A stretch of DNA of 8,402 bases, taken from an uncultured Alphaproteobacteria bacterium. Its GTDB lineage: Bacteria; Pseudomonadota; Alphaproteobacteria; Rs-D84. The stretch is from the NCBI GenBank assembly GCA_937903135.1, contig CALDAH010000025.1, forward strand, positions 1-8,402, given 5' to 3'. Position 1 is the stretch's first letter. Every line of letters starts with the position of its first letter. This document shows, piece after piece, positions 1-6,391 of this stretch. The position numbers and the translations under genes are program-made. The notes beneath the pieces were generated by a model that saw only the letters and a program-made list of their open reading frames with translations, was not told where the DNA came from and did no database searches.

Positions 1-55
1 TCCTTGCAGAACTTGATTTTGAGTCAAGCGCGTCTACCAATTCCGCCACGGGGCC
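1..55 (-). tRNA. tRNA-Leu(CAA), 3' part cut off by window edge
   Basis: Reading the minus strand from 55, the sequence has a 7-nt acceptor strand (GGCCCCG), TG at positions 8-9, a class II D-arm (GCGG-AATTGGTAGACGC), and an anticodon stem CTTGA/TCAAG (24-28 with 12-16) closing the loop CTCAAAA. The anticodon CAA lies at 19-21 and reads UUG, so this is tRNA-Leu. The start of the long variable arm is present. The T-arm and the 3' acceptor strand lie outside the window. It begins 19 nt after the rpmB stop codon with no terminator or promoter visible between them, so it is probably cut out of an rpmB-tRNA transcript. Confidence 0.93.
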
Positions 56-74
56 GCAAATGCAACAACAGTGA

Positions 75-446
75 TTATTTCGCTGCTGCTTTTGCCGCGA
101 CCTTTTTTACCAGACGGGCACTGCGGTTAGCCTTGTGCGCGGGTTTCTTGGCCGGGGCGGCAGGTTTGCCAGCCTTTTTTTCAATGGCTTTTTTAATCGC
201 TGCCATTTCATCCGTTAAACGTGATACCGGTTTCGCCATTACATAGGCATCCAAGCCGCCGTGTTTAGTCAATGTACGCAGACCCGCCGTGGATATACGT
301 AGTGAAAAATCACGACCTAAGATATCACTGTGAAATTTTAATTTTTGCAAATTCGGCAAAAATGTACGCTTTGTATGACGTTCTGAGTGAGATACGTTCA
401 TACCAACTTCGGTTTTTTTACCTGTAACTTTACATACACGTGGCAT
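75..446 (-). CDS. rpmB: 50S ribosomal protein L28 with basic C-terminal tail
   Basis: This is a structural protein of the large ribosomal subunit, 123 residues long. The N-terminus MPRVCKVTGKK, the NVSHSERHTKR segment, FLPNL, and the SDILGR...LRIS...LRTL...GGLDAYV core match L28, and the GGLDA and LKR-like helix region is the alphaproteobacterial form. The ATG at 446 is chosen because AAAGGA lies 9 nt upstream and because the longer reading to 503 would run through the promoter. Usual L28 proteins have about 77-100 residues. The extra part (from about residue 90) is rich in Lys, Ala and Pro and resembles histone H1 tails. Such tails occur on some ribosomal proteins and may help rRNA contact, which is inference. 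The gene is followed closely by tRNA-Leu(CAA). Confidence 0.95.
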   Translation of the reverse strand: MPRVCKVTGKKTEVGMNVSHSERHTKRTFLPNLQKLKFHSDILGRDFSLRISTAGLRTLTKHGGLDAYVMAKPVSRLTDEMAAIKKAIEKKAGKPAAPAKKPAHKANRSARLVKKVAAKAAAK

Positions 447-474
447 AATAATAATCCTTTGATAACTGGGGCAT

Positions 475-503
475 AATTTATAATAAAAATACGAAAATGT
501 CAA
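475..503 (-). promoter_or_regulatory. sigma70-type promoter of rpmB-tRNA-Leu
   Basis: On the minus strand a perfect -35 box TTGACA (498-503) is followed after 17 nt by TAAATT (475-480); TATAAA overlaps it at 15 nt spacing. Transcription would start near 468 and leave a leader of about 20 nt with the AAAGGA ribosome binding site of rpmB. The same TTGACA plus TATAAA-overlap arrangement occurs in the tRNA-Ala promoter of this window. Confidence 0.75.
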
Positions 504-530
504 GTAATGTTTTCATATTTTAGTTTTTAT

Positions 531-618
531 GAATTATAACCCCCGGACAAATCCGAATCCGCCCGTGCCACGGCGTCCCTGAAAACGCCCCGGCCGCAAA
601 TTCCCAGGGGTTTGATTC
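531..618. other. GC-rich foldable intergenic element (possible ncRNA or dispersed repeat)
   Basis: Between the rpmB promoter and the clpB promoter lies a GC-rich block inside otherwise AT-rich spacer. It can fold as one unit. GAAT (531-534) pairs with ATTC (615-618), and AACCCC (538-543) pairs with GGGGTT (607-612). Inside, GGCGT (572-576) pairs with ACGCC (585-589) around an 8-nt loop, extended by GCC (567-569) with GGC (592-594). A small hairpin CGGA-CAAA-TCCG (544-555) is an alternative. No ORF, no tRNA match and no poly-U terminator were found on either strand. It could be a small RNA, a folded DNA element or a dispersed palindromic repeat. Confidence 0.35.
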
Positions 619-624
619 CTGTAT

Positions 625-652
625 CTTGAAACAGAAAAAAATGCAATTATAT
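625..652 (+). promoter_or_regulatory. heat-shock (RpoH-like) promoter of clpB
   Basis: CTTGAAA at 625-631 is the -35 box known for sigma32. ATTATAT at 646-652, 17 nt after CTTG, fits six of seven positions of the alphaproteobacterial heat-shock -10 pattern CYTATNT. A sigma70 reading (TTGAAA, then TATATA at 648-653, 16 nt apart) is also possible. Transcription would start near 660. Heat-shock control is the known mode for clpB. Confidence 0.6.
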
Positions 653-678
653 ATAGGACAACAAAACATATAAATCAC

Positions 679-684
679 AAGGAG
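679..684 (+). promoter_or_regulatory. ribosome binding site of clpB
   Basis: AAGGAG lies 10 nt before the ATG at 695. It matters because it shows that translation of clpB starts directly at the NBD1 linker, so the missing N-terminal domain is not an artefact of start choice. Confidence 0.8.
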
Positions 685-694
685 CATTTAAGAT

Positions 695-2758
695 ATGAAC
701 CCAGAAGAAATGCAAGAAACACCACAGCAGGCCATAGAAAAATATACAACTGATTTTACTAAACTGGCCGCCGATGGTAAACTGGATCCGGTTATCGGAC
801 GCGACGAAGAAATTCGTCGAACGATCCAAGTACTTAGCCGGCGAACAAAAAATAACCCTGTTTTAATCGGTAATCCCGGCGTCGGGAAAACCGCAATCGT
901 TGAAGGGCTGGCCCGGCGAATAATATCAGGCGACGTGCCAGAAAACCTGCTGAATAAAAAACTGCTGTCGCTGGATATGGGCGCACTGATGGCCGGTGCA
1001 ATGTTCCGCGGACAGTTCGAGGGACGATTAAAGGCAATACTTAAAGCCGTTAAGGATTCCGACGGGCAGATAATATTATTTATTGACGAGCTGCATACAC
1101 TGGTCGGCGCAGGCAAAGGGGACGGGGCAATGGATGCCGGAAACCTGTTAAAGCCGATGCTGGCCCGCGGAGAGCTGCACTGTCTGGGGGCGACAACCTT
1201 GGACGAATATCGCCAGTATATTGAAAAAGATCCTGCGTTGGCACGACGCTTCCAGCCCGTATACGTTGACGAGCCAAGCGTGGACGATACAATTTCTATT
1301 ATGCGCGGGCTGAAAGAAAAATACGAAGGGCATCATGGCGTTCGGATCGCAGATGCCGCGCTGGTATCGGCCGTTAAGCTGTCAAACCGTTATATTACCG
1401 ACCGGTTTTTACCCGATAAAGCAATTGACCTGATTGACGAAGCCGCCGCCCGCGTTCGCATAGAAGTCGCGTCAAAGCCTGAAAAACTGGACGAGGTTGA
1501 TCGGCACTTAATGCAGCTGAAAATTGAACAGCAGGCGTTGAAAAAAGAAAAAGACGAGGAGTCTAAGAAGCGCTTGAAAGACCTGGATGCGCTGATAAAG
1601 GAAACCGAGGCCGAGTCTAAGAAAATGACGGCCGAATGGCAGGCCGAGCAGCAGAAGATGCGCGGACTGTCCGATGCAATGGCCGCATTAGACGCCGCCA
1701 AGGCCGAGGTCGCAACCGCAATGCGAAACGGCGATTATGAAAAAGCATCCGCACTGCAGTACGGGAAAATCCCCGAGATAGAAGAAAATATCCAAAAGAT
1801 GAACGCAGACGCACGCGAGTATAAAACAGTTCTGCCTGAACATATTGCCGCGGTCGTTAGCAAATGGACCGGCGTCCCGGCAGATAAATTAAGTGCCGAG
1901 GAGCAGTCTAAACTGCTGAATATAGAAGACGAGCTGCGCCAGCGCGTCGTCGGCCAGGATTTAGCGTTATCTGTCGTCGCACGCGCAATTCGCCGCAGTC
2001 GGGCAGGGCTGTCCGATCCGCGCAGACCCGCCGGCAGCTTTATGTTTTTAGGCCCGACCGGCGTTGGCAAGACCGAGGTTGCAAAAGCATTGGCCGAATA
2101 CCTGTTTAATGACGATACCGCAATGACGCGTATTGATATGAGTGAGTATATGGAACCCCATTCCGTATCACGGCTAATCGGCAGTCCCCCGGGGTATGTA
2201 GGATATGAACAGGGCGGCGTTTTAACCGAAAGCGTACGACGCCGGCCGTATCAGGTTTTATTGTTTGATGAAATTGAAAAGGCAAACCCGGACGTGTTTA
2301 ATGTATTTCTGCAGATACTGGACGACGGACGTTTAACAGACGGGCAGGGACATGTCGTTAATTTTAGTAATACTATTATTATCATGACCAGTAATTTGCC
2401 CGATATGGCCGCGGTAAAGAAGCATTTCCGACCGGAATTTATAAACCGTATTGATGAAATCGTGTTCTTTAACCCGCTGGGCAAGGATGTTATGGCCGGA
2501 ATCGTAAAGATTCAGTTGCGCGGATTGGAAAAACGATTGGCCGAACGGCGAATTGGTCTGGATGTGTCTGATAAGGCGATAAAGTGGCTGGGCGATAACG
2601 GGTATGATCCTGTATTCGGGGCGCGGCCGTTGAAACGACTGATTACATCCGCGGTTGAGGATAAAATCGCAGATTTAATCCTGGCCGATGCCGTCGCCGA
2701 TGGCGCAACGATTAGCGTTGACGTAAAAGGCAAAGAGCTGGTCGTCGGGAAAAAATAA
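695..2758 (+). CDS. clpB: ClpB-type AAA+ protein disaggregase lacking the N-terminal domain
   Basis: ClpB works with DnaK in the cytoplasm as a hexamer that threads aggregated proteins through its pore. Order seen in 687 residues: NBD1 with Walker A GNPGVGKT (59-66), Walker B ILFIDE (127-132) and arginine fingers RR (184-185); a complete coiled-coil M-domain (about 255-375); NBD2 with Walker A GPTGVGKT (453-460), Walker B VLLFDE (521-526), pore loop GYVGYEQGG (500-508), arginine finger R585 and sensor 2 GARPLKR (642-648). ClpB usually has about 860 residues; the Clp_N domain of about 145 residues is absent. The ATG at 695 has AAGGAG 10 nt upstream, so this is a true start, comparable to the internal start that gives the short ClpB form in E. 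coli. Pore loop 1 reads GAMFRGQFEGR, with Phe104 for the usual Tyr. The segment after SNL (566-568) is about 19 residues shorter than in E. coli. The M-domain argues against ClpA or ClpC. Confidence 0.93.
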   Translation: MNPEEMQETPQQAIEKYTTDFTKLAADGKLDPVIGRDEEIRRTIQVLSRRTKNNPVLIGNPGVGKTAIVEGLARRIISGDVPENLLNKKLLSLDMGALMAGAMFRGQFEGRLKAILKAVKDSDGQIILFIDELHTLVGAGKGDGAMDAGNLLKPMLARGELHCLGATTLDEYRQYIEKDPALARRFQPVYVDEPSVDDTISIMRGLKEKYEGHHGVRIADAALVSAVKLSNRYITDRFLPDKAIDLIDEAAARVRIEVASKPEKLDEVDRHLMQLKIEQQALKKEKDEESKKRLKDLDALIKETEAESKKMTAEWQAEQQKMRGLSDAMAALDAAKAEVATAMRNGDYEKASALQYGKIPEIEENIQKMNADAREYKTVLPEHIAAVVSKWTGVPADKLSAEEQSKLLNIEDELRQRVVGQDLALSVVARAIRRSRAGLSDPRRPAGSFMFLGPTGVGKTEVAKALAEYLFNDDTAMTRIDMSEYMEPHSVSRLIGSPPGYVGYEQGGVLTESVRRRPYQVLLFDEIEKANPDVFNVFLQILDDGRLTDGQGHVVNFSNTIIIMTSNLPDMAAVKKHFRPEFINRIDEIVFFNPLGKDVMAGIVKIQLRGLEKRLAERRIGLDVSDKAIKWLGDNGYDPVFGARPLKRLITSAVEDKIADLILADAVADGATISVDVKGKELVVGKK

Positions 2759-2784
2759 AAACGGGGGATCGCCCCCGTTTTTTT
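2757..2784. terminator. bidirectional rho-independent terminator
   Basis: ACGGGGG (2761-2767), a 4-nt loop ATCG and CCCCCGT (2772-2778) form a perfect 7-bp GC-rich stem followed by a T run to 2784. The A run before the stem (2757-2760) serves as the T run on the minus strand. It overlaps the clpB stop codon and lies 6 nt beyond the stop codon of the facing gene (2791), so it can end both convergent transcripts. Confidence 0.92.
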
Positions 2785-2790
2785 ATCGGG

Positions 2791-3924
2791 TTATTTACTG
2801 CGCGAATGCTTTATTAAAAATACAGCGTTTTTATATCGGTTTAAATCCGTCGGGCGGATAACCTTTACCGCGTTATTTGACATCTCCAGACGCAGGCCCT
2901 TGGCCGATTCTGATATATCGTAAATCTTTACAGGCCGTTTTGTAAATTTATCCGTCATGGATATCACCAGCTTTTTCGCGTTCGGCATAAATATGTCGTG
3001 GGATGTATGCCGTTCGGCCGGCAGGTCGTATGATATCGCCAATATTTTACCGTCCATAAACGTACGCGCCGAGGCGTTAATATATTTCTGGGCCACGCGT
3101 ATATTATTTATAAATACGTTGTATTCCCCGTTGTTGATATTGCCAGATATCGGCTGGATCGTTACAACGTTAATTTCATCCGCCGCCGTTGCCGCCTTGT
3201 TCGCAATTGATGCCATGGCCGATACGGACGTTGGATTTTCGGCCGGCGCGATTGGTGTGGTTTCCGCCGCGGGCGTCCGCTGCACGGCCGGTTTTTCCAA
3301 CGCAGGGGATTTTTTTGCGGCCGGGACGGTCGCAGGGCGGATCTTGGCCGGGGTTGATGTTTTCGGTTTATTTTTTGATCCCTTTGGCCGGCCACGTTTT
3401 TTCGGCGCGTTGGTTATAGTATTTTCTTGCGTTTTATTATCGGTTAACCCGATGACCGAGATTTGATCCCCAGATGCAGCATTGGTAAACGCCAAAACAT
3501 CAACTTTATCCGGGTATGGCATCACCAGACGGGAACTATTACTGCTGCTAATTCCCGATAGGCATGTAATTTTCATAACCGGTTCACGGGAGTTTGTATC
3601 TAATGCTTTGGTATAAATATCATTCGTTCGTTTATCGTATACAATTTTATATGACCCGTGCGTTATATGTTCGTTTACAACGCCCGTGTTATAGTTTATC
3701 AAAAACAGACGAACCAGGTTTGTGCCATCTTTTTTTGGGGAAACGCATTTTACAATTACATACGGCTGACGGTTGATTTTATATATTATTTCAAAAGGTT
3801 TTACCGCGTGTGGTACTTGTCTTACCCGGGTGTATTTATCGCCGGTGGTATTAAACAGTAATGCATATTTACCGTTTTTCGTTAGTTCACTTTTGAATTT
3901 ATTTAATAAATCAACCTGTGTCAT
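2791..3924 (-). CDS. unrecognised protein with AT-hook and shared C-terminal beta-rich domain
   Basis: No named family is recognised in these 377 residues. Residues 1-165 look like a mixed, mostly beta globular region without signal peptide or membrane segment. Residues 174-187 hold a textbook AT-hook core (KKRGRPKGSKNKP), which in known proteins inserts into the minor groove of AT-rich DNA. A Pro/Ala/Lys-rich, probably disordered linker follows (188-248). Residues 251-366 match the C-terminal copies of the neighbouring 798-residue protein: VTIQP, YNVFI, IFMP and LEMSN...IRPTDL correspond to VTVKP, YNVYI, IFMP and IHLSN...IRPADL. The ATG at 3924 has AAAAGG about 7 nt upstream. It starts 18 nt after the stop codon of that gene, so they are almost surely co-transcribed. 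DNA binding is inferred from the AT-hook. The same basic stretch resembles a eukaryotic nuclear localisation signal, so a secreted effector is another, weaker possibility. Confidence 0.8.
   Translation of the reverse strand: MTQVDLLNKFKSELTKNGKYALLFNTTGDKYTRVRQVPHAVKPFEIIYKINRQPYVIVKCVSPKKDGTNLVRLFLINYNTGVVNEHITHGSYKIVYDKRTNDIYTKALDTNSREPVMKITCLSGISSSNSSRLVMPYPDKVDVLAFTNAASGDQISVIGLTDNKTQENTITNAPKKRGRPKGSKNKPKTSTPAKIRPATVPAAKKSPALEKPAVQRTPAAETTPIAPAENPTSVSAMASIANKAATAADEINVVTIQPISGNINNGEYNVFINNIRVAQKYINASARTFMDGKILAISYDLPAERHTSHDIFMPNAKKLVISMTDKFTKRPVKIYDISESAKGLRLEMSNNAVKVIRPTDLNRYKNAVFLIKHSRSK
3364..3405 (-). other. AT-hook motif within the 377-residue protein
   Basis: Residues 174-187 contain the core RGRP preceded by KK and followed by KGSKNKP, which is the extended form of the AT-hook. 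It sits at the junction between the N-terminal globular region and the low-complexity linker. Only one copy is present. Confidence 0.75.
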
Positions 3925-3942
3925 ATCTAAGCCTTTTGTTTT

Positions 3943-6339
3943 TTAGCGTACGATTTCAAATTGTTTTAAATGAACCATTTCAATAATGTGGTTGCAGTCA
4001 CAGTATTCAATTGAACCGTTAGATAGGTAGAGCTTTAATTGATATTTACGTCCACCGGGCATAAATATAGACCAGCCATTTGCGGTTGAAACCCCTAAAA
4101 CACGACCGTTAAAGAATTTTTTAAATTTAACCGTTGAAGCATTTGTTATAACGGGCGTGTCGCCAATATATACATTATAAGAGATTTCAGAGCCGGCTGT
4201 TGTTTGAAACGGCTTAACCGTTACGATATATGAATTTGATAACGGTGTAACGGTTTGCTGGGCAATAGGGCGATGATTTATATGCTGCGAACCAGAATGC
4301 AGGTATTCGGTTACCTTATCCGTAATAAACCGATTAGGGCATTCGGGCAGATCTGCGGGGCGTATAAATGCCGTTTTATCATTAGACAGATGGATGTTTA
4401 ATTTATCGTCGTCGCCATCAACCGATTTTATAAACGCCGGTTTGCCGGATAGTCTATTTACCTCGGTTGTTTTCCATGGTGTTAAATCGCCAAAGTATAT
4501 GCTGTTAAACGTCTGATCCTGCAGTGACCCATAAGAATATGAGATATGCAGAACCCGGTTTTCAAAATATGTTTGTATTTTGGGATGCGTATAGCACGTG
4601 ATAAGCGGGTTTGTCCCGATTAATACCGAATAAATATTATTTAGTAATTTAACAGTTATTATATTATCATTTGGGTTTTGGGCCAAATGTTTGTTGTGTT
4701 CAATTGCCGGAATAATATTTTCAGGTTTTTTTCTGTCTGCATTATCTTTTTTGATATTCTTTTCCGCGATATATTTATTATATTCGGCCTGTAATGCGGG
4801 TTCAATTGTCTGGTTTGTTTTTAAACAGTAATCTATTGCGTTGAATACTTGTTCCTTGGTTTTTTTGGTCCAATCTGTTGGTTCTTTCTTTGACTGCTGG
4901 TCGCGTTGTGCGCGCAGGGCCGTGTCTATTTTCAGGCACGCTTCTTTGCGCTGATCGGCAGTTTTGCTTTGGTCGGCAGACTGGTTATCGCCAAAATATT
5001 TTTCATAACGCGACAGCAATGGCGGCTCAATCGGCATACCTTTGGATCTGCGGTAAACTACGGTTTCTCTTACCTCTTCTTTGGTTAGTGCCCACCAATC
5101 CTTCTTTTTTGCTTGTGCATATTTGTCGTATTCGGCCTGCAGCTCCGGATCAATCGGCTGTTTATTATTTTTGCGGTATTTAACGGCGCTATATATTTGT
5201 TCCCGGTTTTTTTGAGTCCAATCCGTTGGTTCTTTTTTAAAGTATTTGTCGTATTCGGCCTGCAGCTCCGGCTCAATCGGGCGGTTTTTTGCTTTGCGGT
5301 TTGAAACAGCTGTATAGATCTGTGCCCGGGTTTTCTGAGTCCAATCGGTCGGTTCTTTTTTAAAGTATTTGTCGTATTCCGCCTGCAGCTCCGGCTCAAT
5401 CGGCCGATTAATACGTTTACGGTTAGCAACCGAGTTATATATTTGTTGTTTTGTTTTTTGAGTCCAGTCGGGTTTAAAGCGTTTGTCGTATTCTGCTTGC
5501 AACTCCGGCTCTATTGGACGGTTTTTTACTTTGCGGCCTGAAACAGCCATAGATATTTGTTTATTGGTTTTTGTCGACCAATCCGTTGGTTCTTTTTTTA
5601 ACCGTTTGTCGTATTCGGCCTGCAGTTCCGGATCTATTGGGCGGTTTTTAACTTTGCGTTTTGATATGGCATTACTTAGTTGTTCTTTTGTTTTCTGTGT
5701 CCAATCGGTCGGTTCTTTTTTTAACCGTTTGTCGTATTCTGCCTGCAGTGCTGGATCTATTGGGCGGTTGTTAGCTCTGCGGTATTTAACAGCGCTATAT
5801 ATTTGTTCCCGGGTTTTTTGTGTCCAATAGGTCATCTCTTTATTAAAGCGTCTGTCGTATTCCGCCTGAAGTTCCGGCTCAATCGGGCGGTTTTTAGATT
5901 TGCGTTTTGAAACAGCCCTAGATATTTGGTTATTAGTTTTTGTTGACCAATCCGTTGGTTCTTTTTGAAAGCGTTTGTCGTATTCCGCCTGCAGTTCCGG
6001 TTCAATCGGGCGTTTTTTAGATTTGCGGTTTGAAATAGCTACATATATTTGTTTATTGGTTAGTTGTGCCCAATCGGTCGGTTCTTTTTTAAAGTATTTG
6101 TCATATTCCGCCTGCAATTCCGGATCAATTGGCCGTTTATTATATTCGCGGTGTTTAACGGCGTTGTATATTTGTTGTTTTGTTTTTTGTGACCAGTCGG
6201 TCGGTTCTTTTTTTAAGTATTTGTCGTACTCGGCCTGTAGTTCCGGCTCTATTGGCTGTTTATTATATTCGCGGTATTTAACAGCGTTATATATTTGTTC
6301 TCTTGTTTTTTGAGTCCAGTAAATAGATTTTTTTGACAA
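3943..6339 (-). CDS. unrecognised repeat protein: twelve 41-residue helical repeats plus two beta-rich domains
   Basis: No named family is recognised in these 798 residues. Repeats 1-10 are contiguous (residues 5-412), repeat 11 is divergent (413-450), a Gln/Lys-rich insert follows (451-486), then repeat 12 (487-527). The consensus is PTDW..KT..QI..AV..R....RPI(E/D)PELQAEYDK..KKE and suggests two helices joined at a Pro-Ile turn. Two copies of a beta-rich domain follow (559-667 and 702-798). The same domain ends the 377-residue protein encoded next. There is no signal peptide or membrane segment, and the repeats are strongly basic. The start is TTG at 6339, the only NTG codon between the upstream in-frame TGA and the first repeat, with AAAGG 8 nt before it. 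The gene begins 52 nt after the ABC exporter stop codon with no terminator between. Binding of nucleic acid or another polymer is a guess from the basic repeats and the AT-hook partner. Confidence 0.8.
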   Translation of the reverse strand: MSKKSIYWTQKTREQIYNAVKYREYNKQPIEPELQAEYDKYLKKEPTDWSQKTKQQIYNAVKHREYNKRPIDPELQAEYDKYFKKEPTDWAQLTNKQIYVAISNRKSKKRPIEPELQAEYDKRFQKEPTDWSTKTNNQISRAVSKRKSKNRPIEPELQAEYDRRFNKEMTYWTQKTREQIYSAVKYRRANNRPIDPALQAEYDKRLKKEPTDWTQKTKEQLSNAISKRKVKNRPIDPELQAEYDKRLKKEPTDWSTKTNKQISMAVSGRKVKNRPIEPELQAEYDKRFKPDWTQKTKQQIYNSVANRKRINRPIEPELQAEYDKYFKKEPTDWTQKTRAQIYTAVSNRKAKNRPIEPELQAEYDKYFKKEPTDWTQKNREQIYSAVKYRKNNKQPIDPELQAEYDKYAQAKKKDWWALTKEEVRETVVYRRSKGMPIEPPLLSRYEKYFGDNQSADQSKTADQRKEACLKIDTALRAQRDQQSKKEPTDWTKKTKEQVFNAIDYCLKTNQTIEPALQAEYNKYIAEKNIKKDNADRKKPENIIPAIEHNKHLAQNPNDNIITVKLLNNIYSVLIGTNPLITCYTHPKIQTYFENRVLHISYSYGSLQDQTFNSIYFGDLTPWKTTEVNRLSGKPAFIKSVDGDDDKLNIHLSNDKTAFIRPADLPECPNRFITDKVTEYLHSGSQHINHRPIAQQTVTPLSNSYIVTVKPFQTTAGSEISYNVYIGDTPVITNASTVKFKKFFNGRVLGVSTANGWSIFMPGGRKYQLKLYLSNGSIEYCDCNHIIEMVHLKQFEIVR
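4759..5103 (-). repeat. degenerate repeats R11 and R12 with insert
   Basis: R11 (5103-4990) keeps the framework DW...TKEEV...V.YRR....PIEP but has lost QAEYD. R12 (4881-4759) keeps PTDW, QAEYNKY and IEPALQ. Between them 36 residues rich in Gln, Lys, Asp and Ala break the period. Divergence of the last units is common at the end of repeat arrays, where they often act as caps. Confidence 0.75.
5104..6327 (-). repeat. ten contiguous 123-bp coding repeats (R1-R10)
   Basis: Unit borders on the minus strand: R1 6327-6205, R2 6204-6082, R3 6081-5959, R4 5958-5836, R5 5835-5713, R6 5712-5590, R7 5589-5473, R8 5472-5353, R9 5352-5230, R10 5229-5104. Units are 41 codons, except R7-R8, which together lack three codons (KE and T), and R10, which has one extra codon. 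The part encoding PELQAEYDK is close to identical between units in DNA as well as protein, while the first half differs. Such an array can gain or lose units by recombination. Confidence 0.9.
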
Positions 6340-6391
6340 TACCTTAACCTTTGTTTTAGCTGTCTCTCTCGCTGTGCCCCGGTTATTTCAT

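Noticed and set aside
447..503. N-terminal extension of L28 to a start at 503
   Set aside because: The extra 19 residues do not look like L28, and the stretch contains the promoter -10 box and the ribosome binding site.
504..694. Frameshifted remnant of the ClpB N-terminal domain
   Set aside because: The gap is too short for the domain, shows no matching frame, and carries a promoter and a ribosome binding site for the ATG at 695.
2957..3466. Plus-strand open frame of 169 codons with hydrophobic stretches
   Set aside because: It lies antisense to the AT-hook gene; the hydrophobicity comes from the complement of Lys/Ala/Pro codons, and it has no family likeness or ribosome binding site.
5483..6313. 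Two plus-strand open frames with internal repeats
   Set aside because: They are the complement of the repeat-protein gene; their repeats only mirror it, and they lack ribosome binding sites.
4759..6327. CRISPR-like or other non-coding tandem array
   Set aside because: The 123-bp period is a multiple of three, the frame stays open through all units, and changes keep the protein pattern; there are no unique spacers.
3943..6339. Mobile element or phage origin of the repeat and AT-hook genes
   Set aside because: No transposase, integrase, inverted terminal repeats or target duplications were seen; the genes fit tightly into the operon.
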